Positions 1 to 4,023 of a stretch of 5,585 nt of DNA are shown here, in pieces. Under the pieces are notes generated by a model that was not told the origin of the DNA, did not search any database, and was given only the letters and a program-made list of their open reading frames with translations. The DNA comes from Spirochaetaceae bacterium. GTDB taxonomy: Bacteria; Spirochaetota; Spirochaetia; Treponematales; Breznakiellaceae. The position numbers and the translations under genes are program-made. The DNA lies in NCBI GenBank assembly GCA_031265635.1, contig JAISCK010000153.1, forward strand, positions 1 through 5,585, in the 5' to 3' direction. Every line of letters begins with the position of its first letter. Within the stretch, counting starts at the first letter, position 1.

Positions 1-77
1 ATAATTTCTTTATCCTGGTTGTTTTTACATGAAAATAAAATAAAAAGAAGAATACATGCTTTATATGTGATTTTCAT
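1..77 (-). CDS. N-terminal start of a lipoprotein gene, truncated by the window edge
   Basis: Read on the minus strand from an ATG at 77-75, this frame stays open for 25 codons to the window edge. The product starts Met-Lys-Ile, continues with a hydrophobic core (CILLFILFSC, residues 8-17) and then turns polar (KNNQDKE). That is a type II (lipoprotein) signal peptide: lipobox L14-F15-S16-C17, with Cys17 the expected lipidated residue. A serine at -1 is acceptable in the looser spirochaetal lipoboxes. The mature protein would be membrane anchored, but its function cannot be seen. An AGGTG Shine-Dalgarno-like site lies just upstream. The start is 44 bases after the stop codon of the large membrane protein on the same strand, with no terminator between them, so read-through is possible. 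Composition differs sharply from the neighbours: 21 of bases 1-100 are G or C, against 74 of 120 in bases 121-240. Chance is a possible alternative, but signal peptide plus ribosome site argue against it. Confidence 0.62.
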   Translation of the reverse strand, partial: MKITYKACILLFILFSCKNNQDKEI

Positions 78-81
78 ACTA

Positions 82-86
82 CACCT
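82..86 (-). promoter_or_regulatory. Ribosome binding site of the truncated lipoprotein gene
   Basis: On the minus strand AGGTG is followed by four bases and then the ATG at 77. It matches part of the anti-Shine-Dalgarno complement. It supports the choice of start, and it contrasts with the two divergent genes further right, which have no such site. TATAAA (98-93) lies upstream as a possible -10 box, but no convincing -35 accompanies it, so no separate promoter is called. Confidence 0.45.
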
Positions 87-121
87 GTTATATTTATAAA
101 ATGGCCCCCACATCATCCGAC

Positions 122-2629
122 TTACGTTTCGGCCTTTCCCAAATTTACCGGGAAAAGCGCGCCGACCATGAGGTAGACGGCGATGCCTACGGCCAGGAGG
201 ACGGGGAAGCCGCTTGAGACCGCCAGTATACGCGCCAGGGCGCTTCCGGCTACGGAAAGGCCGCCGTTCATGCCCCAGGCCCAGGGTAAAAGGTGGGGTT
301 TGTTTTGCTGGAGGCTGTCAAGGCCGTTGGGATAGGGGACGCCGAGGAAGAAAGACACGGGCGCTATGATAAGCGAGGCCGCCAGTATGCGCACAAAAAG
401 CGGCGATGAATGAAAGGACGCGAGAAAACCGTCAAGGCCGAAAATATAAAAGAGAAAACCCGAGACGGCCAGGAGGCAGGAAGCGGGCACAACCCAGGAC
501 CGGTACTTTTTGACAAAACTGCTCGTGATATTTCCCAGGGCCGAAAAAATCAGCATCACCGTTATGACTATGCTTGCCGAATAGGTGGGATTGGAAAGAA
601 ACACTCCCAGGCGCTGGATAAGGTAGATTTCGATGAGCATATACCCCAGACCCAGGCCCGCGTAGTACAGTATTACCCGCACCGTTCCTTTGCGGTTTTT
701 AAAAAGTTCTTTCCAGCGGCCGGCGACAGGAATCAAAATCACTATGGCGCCAAAAATGCAGGCTTCGACCAGCATGCCCAGGAGGAGCAGATAGCCCCAT
801 TCCTCGGACACGTCTTCTATCTGGTCAAGGTACAGAGGAAGGTTTCTCAGTTTCAGAAAGCCCGAATAATAGGGCCTCGAATCCCGTATGGGCCTTATGT
901 CAAAGATGTAGCGCTTTTCCAGATCCGCCCCGGCGCCCGAAAGGAATTCGGGAATCGCGGCCCGGTACATATCGGCATTGGTAAAACTCTCCACCGCTTC
1001 CCCGGCGCCCTTGCCCTCAAAATGGTCCCGGTAAGCGCCCATGAGTATATTGATATCCCTCTGGGGAAGTTCCGCGCCGGGGGCATAGAGCAGTTCAAAA
1101 GAACGGGTTCGCACAAAATTATTGAGGTCGTAAAGTTCCCCTTCGGTAAAGCTCCCGTTCTTGACCAGTATGGTCGCGGTAGACATAAAAAGCCCAAATG
1201 AGTAAAGGTTCTCCCCGTTTGTTTCCATCCCCGATTCCCGCATTGCCTGAATGACCGTATTGAGGAGTTTGAGTACATTGCGCGGGGGATTGAGCCTGTC
1301 CCATACAGTGATGGAAAGCATTCCGTCGGGTTTCAGGCTGGCAAAGTATTCCTTAAAAGCCTCTACGGAATACTTATAGTCCTCATGCACCGGATAGCCG
1401 CCTGAATCGGAAAGGCCGATGGAATCCACAAGGCTTATTTCGACAAGGTCATAGCTTTCCCGGTGATCCTGGCAGTAGGAACGGCCTTCTCCCTGAATGA
1501 CCCTGACGCTGCCGGAACCGAGGAGGTTCCCCGTAAAACGGGAAACATTACTGTCATCCTTGAGGAGCCGTATCATTTCGGAAGAAGGCTCCACAATGTC
1601 GATGCTCCTTGCCCCCTTGTAGCGGGCGACCTGGGCGTTAATGCCCCCGGAAAGGCTTATGAGCAGCACGTCGGGATTGGCAATGGTGGTATAGGGAGCG
1701 GCCATGGGAAGGTAATCCATGTAGGCCTGTTCGCTCTCCCTGAGGCTTCCCATGATGCCTATGGGGCCCGAACCGTCCACAAAGAGCCCCCAGTAAAGCT
1801 GGTTTGAAATCTGGGGGATTTTGAGGGCCGCGTTATCCGAAAGCCCCGGCGCGAAATGAAAATACTGGGAAGAATACACATGGTATTCACCGCCGGGACC
1901 AAAGGAATGGTGAACCAGTTTTGAATCGGGATACTTGCGTACATAGCTTATGGCCTTGAAATCGGAGACCCGTATGCCGCCCCAGAAGAAGCAGGAAAAG
2001 ACCGAAGCGAGGGCGGTAATGACCAGGACAAGGAGCTTGACGCCTGAAAAATAAAAACTCCCGCCATCGGGATTAAAGGACACCGAGGTAAAGAGGGCCG
2101 CCGCTATCGCAAGGCCCAGTATGGGCAGTATGAGGTACTGGGGAGGAAGCAGGAACATGAACACTATGATGAAAAACCCGCCGACGCCTGAGCCTATCAT
2201 GTTCCAGAAATACACCTTCTGAATCTGTTCTTTCAAATCCACAAAGGCCACCCCGGTAAAAACGGCAATGACCAGGAAGGGGACGCCGTAAATGACATAG
2301 TACGCGCCTATAAACCACAGCTGCCGCGAATCGGACGCGAGAAATACCGGATTAAAGGGAACCAACTGGGCTATGATCGTCGCCCCGGTCATCAGGAGGG
2401 GGAGGCTTATGGCGGAAACCGAAAGTATCATTTCGGTCCGGGGTTTTACCCAGTCGGCCAGAAGGGTCAGAATAATACCGGACAGGCCTATGCCCAGAAG
2501 GGCCGTGGAGATTACCAGGGAGCCAAAATTAGACCAGCCGCCTACGGAAAAAATCCGCATCACATAGAGTTCATAGGAGATTCCCGCAATGGAAATAAAA
2601 AAAAGCGCAATCAGTCTGGTGTTTTTCAT
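122..2629 (-). CDS. Polytopic membrane protein with central spermidine-synthase-like Rossmann domain
   Basis: The 835-residue product has three parts. Residues about 4-216 hold some seven hydrophobic segments, opening with the AGISYELYVMRIF motif typical of membrane-fused spermidine-synthase-like proteins. Residues about 319-444 form a SAM-methyltransferase-type Rossmann domain: strand PDVLLISLSGG, acidic strand end DIVEP, and the YDLVEISLVD segment where aminopropyltransferases carry the catalytic Asp. Residues about 612-827 hold seven more membrane segments with the family signatures GLGYMLIEIYLIQRLG, GVPYPNG and LPWAWGMNGG. The glycine loop is degenerate (SLSGGIN instead of GGGDG), and I see no clear polyamine-binding motif, so true spermidine synthesis is doubtful despite the usual family label. 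Lys/Arg-rich loops suggest that the Rossmann domain faces outward. The start chosen is ATG 2629: a TTG at 2647 would extend the frame by six codons but lies inside the -10 promoter element. No Shine-Dalgarno precedes the ATG. The natural substrate is unknown. Confidence 0.9.
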   Translation of the reverse strand: MKNTRLIALFFISIAGISYELYVMRIFSVGGWSNFGSLVISTALLGIGLSGIILTLLADWVKPRTEMILSVSAISLPLLMTGATIIAQLVPFNPVFLASDSRQLWFIGAYYVIYGVPFLVIAVFTGVAFVDLKEQIQKVYFWNMIGSGVGGFFIIVFMFLLPPQYLILPILGLAIAAALFTSVSFNPDGGSFYFSGVKLLVLVITALASVFSCFFWGGIRVSDFKAISYVRKYPDSKLVHHSFGPGGEYHVYSSQYFHFAPGLSDNAALKIPQISNQLYWGLFVDGSGPIGIMGSLRESEQAYMDYLPMAAPYTTIANPDVLLISLSGGINAQVARYKGARSIDIVEPSSEMIRLLKDDSNVSRFTGNLLGSGSVRVIQGEGRSYCQDHRESYDLVEISLVDSIGLSDSGGYPVHEDYKYSVEAFKEYFASLKPDGMLSITVWDRLNPPRNVLKLLNTVIQAMRESGMETNGENLYSFGLFMSTATILVKNGSFTEGELYDLNNFVRTRSFELLYAPGAELPQRDINILMGAYRDHFEGKGAGEAVESFTNADMYRAAIPEFLSGAGADLEKRYIFDIRPIRDSRPYYSGFLKLRNLPLYLDQIEDVSEEWGYLLLLGMLVEACIFGAIVILIPVAGRWKELFKNRKGTVRVILYYAGLGLGYMLIEIYLIQRLGVFLSNPTYSASIVITVMLIFSALGNITSSFVKKYRSWVVPASCLLAVSGFLFYIFGLDGFLASFHSSPLFVRILAASLIIAPVSFFLGVPYPNGLDSLQQNKPHLLPWAWGMNGGLSVAGSALARILAVSSGFPVLLAVGIAVYLMVGALFPVNLGKAET

Positions 2630-2637
2630 ACAGGGGA

Positions 2638-2666
2638 AGTATAGCAAAAGCGCTGATTATTCACAA
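2638..2666 (-). promoter_or_regulatory. Extended -10 promoter of the membrane protein gene; predicts a leaderless mRNA
   Basis: On the minus strand: -35 TTGTGA (2666-2661), 17-base spacer, TGC extension and -10 TATACT (2643-2638). Only eight bases separate the -10 box from the ATG at 2629, so initiation at the usual 6-8 bases downstream would give a leader of 0 to 3 bases. The lack of any Shine-Dalgarno sequence agrees with this. Spacing and the TGn extension make a chance match unlikely, but the promoter is untested. Confidence 0.65.
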
Positions 2667-2675
2667 GCGCGCTTT
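2647..2675. repeat. 7-bp inverted repeat over the membrane-gene promoter, possible operator
   Basis: AAAGCGC (2647-2653) and GCGCTTT (2669-2675) are perfect inverted arms with 15 bases between them and centres 22 bp apart, about two helical turns. The left arm sits in the spacer between the -10 and -35 boxes of the minus-strand promoter; the right arm lies just upstream of its -35. This is a natural place for a dimeric regulator, but no regulator is encoded in the window and the arms are short, so function is inferred. Confidence 0.35.
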
Positions 2676-2682
2676 CGCGGGG

Positions 2683-2707
2683 TTTTTTACGGGGCTTTTT
2701 TACGGGG
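2683..2707. repeat. Tandem 12-bp direct repeat TTTTTTACGGGG between divergent promoters
   Basis: TTTTTTACGGGG occurs at 2683-2694 and again at 2696-2707, separated by a single C (period 13). The second copy ends two bases before the -35 box of the plus-strand promoter. A GGGG also precedes the first T run. It could be an activator site, a T-tract that bends DNA or contacts RNA polymerase (UP-like), or a local slippage duplication. Confidence 0.5.
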
Positions 2708-2709
2708 TA

Positions 2710-2738
2710 TTGACATAAAGCCTGAATATTTTTAGACT
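2710..2738 (+). promoter_or_regulatory. Strong sigma70-type promoter of the PCMT-like gene; predicts a near-leaderless mRNA
   Basis: Consensus -35 TTGACA (2710-2715), exact 17-base spacer, and -10 TAGACT (2733-2738), followed by ten bases and the ATG at 2749. Initiation around 2745-2746 would leave only about 3-4 bases of leader, and there is no Shine-Dalgarno sequence before the ATG. This is the mirror image of the promoter on the other strand. Confidence 0.75.
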
Positions 2739-2748
2739 TCAATGTATC

Positions 2749-3795
2749 ATGAAATTTTTCCTGAATTCCATATCCGCTGTTGTCGTGGTTACTTTGGCGG
2801 CGGGCCTTGTGCTGGGTTTTATTTTCGGCCTTACCCTGCCCCTCCTGGTTTCTTCCCAATCCGAACGGGTTGTATCCTATGAAGAAGTCGCCGCCCAGAC
2901 CGCCGTGGAAGAAGCGGCAAAAATAGCCGTCGAGATGGGGACCGACAGCGCCGAATACGGCCTGGCCTTTGAGACTCTTCCCGGCGTGGCGAAATACGAC
3001 GGCCCGGCCCTGGCCAGGTCCATGTCCATAGACACCAAGGAAGCCTGGCTTTCCTGGATGCGCAACAACCGCAATGATTCCCCGGCCTTTCTTGAGGAAC
3101 GGTGGAAGCTGGCCGAGGATTTTGTCGAGTCCTCGGAACTCAAGCGGCCTGAGGATATGCGGGCCTTTCTGCTCACCCCCAGGGAACATTTTGTCCGGGA
3201 CAGAAACAGGGGGCTTGAGTATGCCGATACCTGGCTTCCCATAGGCTATGGGGCGACCATTACCGACCCGGACGTGGTCGCCATGATGACCACCACTCTG
3301 GCCATCAATTCCGGGGAAAAGGTTCTTGAAATAGGAACCGGTTCAGGCTACCAGTCGGCGATTCTTTCCTATTTGACCACCGAGGTTTATACCATAGAAA
3401 TCATCAAACCCCTGTTTATCGAAACGGACCGGCTGTACCGGGACCTGGAAAAGTCCTATCCCTCCTACGGTTCCATAAACAGGAAACTCGGCGACGGGTA
3501 TTACGGCTGGGAAAAATACGCCCCCTTTGAAAAGATCATCGTTACCTGCGCCATAGACCACATTCCGCCGCCCCTCTTAAAACAGCTCAGTCCGGGAGGC
3601 ATCATGGTACTGCCCCTGGGCCCTCCGGGACGCCAGTATATCATGGAAGTCAAAAAGGAAGAGGCCCCTGACGGTTCCATTACCCTGAACCGCCGGGATG
3701 TTTATAACGGTCTCAGGGTGAGTTTTATCCCGTTCAGGGATGAAATCGGGACCTCCCACAGCCTGTCGGGGCCCGAATTCCCGAATTCCCCCTGA
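2749..3795 (+). CDS. Protein-L-isoaspartate O-methyltransferase-like protein with N-terminal signal/anchor
   Basis: This 348-residue protein is longer than the usual PCMT of about 210-220 residues. Residues 7-36 are a long hydrophobic stretch after a single Lys, followed by an acidic segment, so N-in/C-out export or anchoring is likely. It is either a signal peptide cut near VSS-QS or an uncleaved anchor; there is no lipobox. Residues 40-140 are a charged, probably helical insert. From TPREHFVRD (143) on, the family pattern is complete: LPIGYGATITDP (163-174), SAM motif LEIGTGSGYQ (193-202), acidic strand VYTIEI, GDGYYGW (248-254), and PPPLLKQLSPGG followed by LPLG. PCMT transfers methyl from SAM to damaged isoaspartyl residues, normally in the cytoplasm. 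At the active-site QTIS/ATIS motif the serine is threonine (Thr172). The start is set by the promoter and by the signal segment beginning there. The fold is certain; substrate and compartment are inferred. Confidence 0.93.
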   Translation: MKFFLNSISAVVVVTLAAGLVLGFIFGLTLPLLVSSQSERVVSYEEVAAQTAVEEAAKIAVEMGTDSAEYGLAFETLPGVAKYDGPALARSMSIDTKEAWLSWMRNNRNDSPAFLEERWKLAEDFVESSELKRPEDMRAFLLTPREHFVRDRNRGLEYADTWLPIGYGATITDPDVVAMMTTTLAINSGEKVLEIGTGSGYQSAILSYLTTEVYTIEIIKPLFIETDRLYRDLEKSYPSYGSINRKLGDGYYGWEKYAPFEKIIVTCAIDHIPPPLLKQLSPGGIMVLPLGPPGRQYIMEVKKEEAPDGSITLNRRDVYNGLRVSFIPFRDEIGTSHSLSGPEFPNSP

Positions 3796-3869
3796 TGTAT
3801 TCCATGCGCTTGTTCTTTGTACTCTTTTTGGGCTGGACATTTCCGGCTTTATACTGGTATTATTGTTGA
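3795..3869 (+). CDS. Possible 24-residue hydrophobic peptide overlapping the PCMT stop codon
   Basis: The stop TGA of the PCMT-like gene overlaps an ATG (TGATG), a common layout for translational coupling. The frame runs 24 codons to TGA at 3867-3869. The peptide starts MYSMRLFFVLFLGWTF and continues with aromatic residues, ending in Cys. It would form one membrane segment or a signal-like helix. There is no Shine-Dalgarno site, so translation would depend on ribosomes finishing the upstream gene. It may be a small membrane protein, the remnant of a longer lost gene, or chance. The next gene's putative -35 box overlaps its stop codon. Confidence 0.25.
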   Translation: MYSMRLFFVLFLGWTFPALYWYYC

Positions 3870-3894
3870 ACAGGGGGGTATCTATCCATATAAA
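3866..3894 (+). promoter_or_regulatory. Putative promoter of the LysM-PKD-C39 gene
   Basis: TTGAAC (3866-3871), 17-base spacer, TATAAA (3889-3894). A start near 3901 would give a leader of about 123 bases that includes the hairpin at 3909-3957. I saw no better promoter between that hairpin and the gene start. TTGGGC-16-TATACT (3828-3855) is a weaker alternative. Confidence 0.5.
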
Positions 3895-3908
3895 CCGGGT
3901 CTTCCTTA

Positions 3909-3957
3909 AAAAACCGGCTGTTTTTTCCGATATTAGAAAAGTAACGGGCCGGTTTTT
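3909..3957 (+). terminator. Long hairpin with T tail: terminator of the PCMT unit or attenuator of the next gene
   Basis: AAAAACCGGC (3909-3918) and GCCGGTTTTT (3948-3957) are perfect 10-bp arms. Inside them GTT/AAC and TTTTC (3923-3927)/GAAAA (3936-3940) can pair further, closing on an eight-base loop. The GC block directly followed by five T, mirrored by five or more A on the left, is the shape of a bidirectional intrinsic terminator. It begins about 113 bases after the PCMT stop codon, yet lies downstream of the best promoter for the next gene, so it could instead attenuate that gene. Confidence 0.5.
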
Positions 3958-3978
3958 GAGCGCGAAACCAGCTTTTTT
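3951..3978 (+). other. Second, weaker hairpin plus T6, exclusive with the upstream hairpin
   Basis: GGTTT (3951-3955) can pair with AAACC (3965-3969), extended by one G-U pair, with a run of six T at 3973-3978 shortly after. Its left arm is part of the right arm of the 3909-3957 hairpin, so only one of the two can form at a time. The stem is short and three bases separate it from the T run, so it is a weak candidate. Confidence 0.25.
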
Positions 3979-4012
3979 CCCGCGGACAGGCGGATTTGCG
4001 GCCCTGATTTAT

Positions 4013-4016
4013 GGAG
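4013..4016 (+). promoter_or_regulatory. Ribosome binding site of the LysM-PKD-C39 gene
   Basis: GGAG followed by seven bases and the ATG at 4024. It decides the start: the next in-frame Met would be residue 210, inside the protein, and the frame is closed upstream by TAG at 3934-3936. An out-of-frame ATG at 4011 overlaps this site but leads only to a 61-codon frame. Confidence 0.7.
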
Positions 4017-4023
4017 TACAGAT

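Noticed and set aside
410..1201. 263-codon open frame on the plus strand
   Set aside because: It lies fully antisense to the membrane protein, its translation is low-complexity and rich in His/Gln/Arg, and it shows no recognisable domain; the minus-strand frame is clearly the coding one.
2630..2647. TTG start that would extend the membrane protein by six codons
   Set aside because: The TTG at 2647-2645 overlaps the TGn extended -10 element, so it would not be in the transcript; the ATG at 2629 begins exactly before the first membrane segment.
2626..3189. 187-codon minus-strand frame spanning the divergent promoter region
   Set aside because: It is antisense to the PCMT-like gene and runs through both promoters; its translation is compositionally biased and unrecognisable.
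3772..3787. Two tandem copies of CCCGAATT at the PCMT 3' end
   Set aside because: Only two 8-bp copies inside coding sequence, encoding the last residues; most likely a trivial slippage event.
3895..4023. Known riboswitch class (c-di-GMP, TPP, SAM) in the leader of the LysM gene
   Set aside because: I looked for the core conserved motifs of these classes and did not find them; only generic hairpins are visible.
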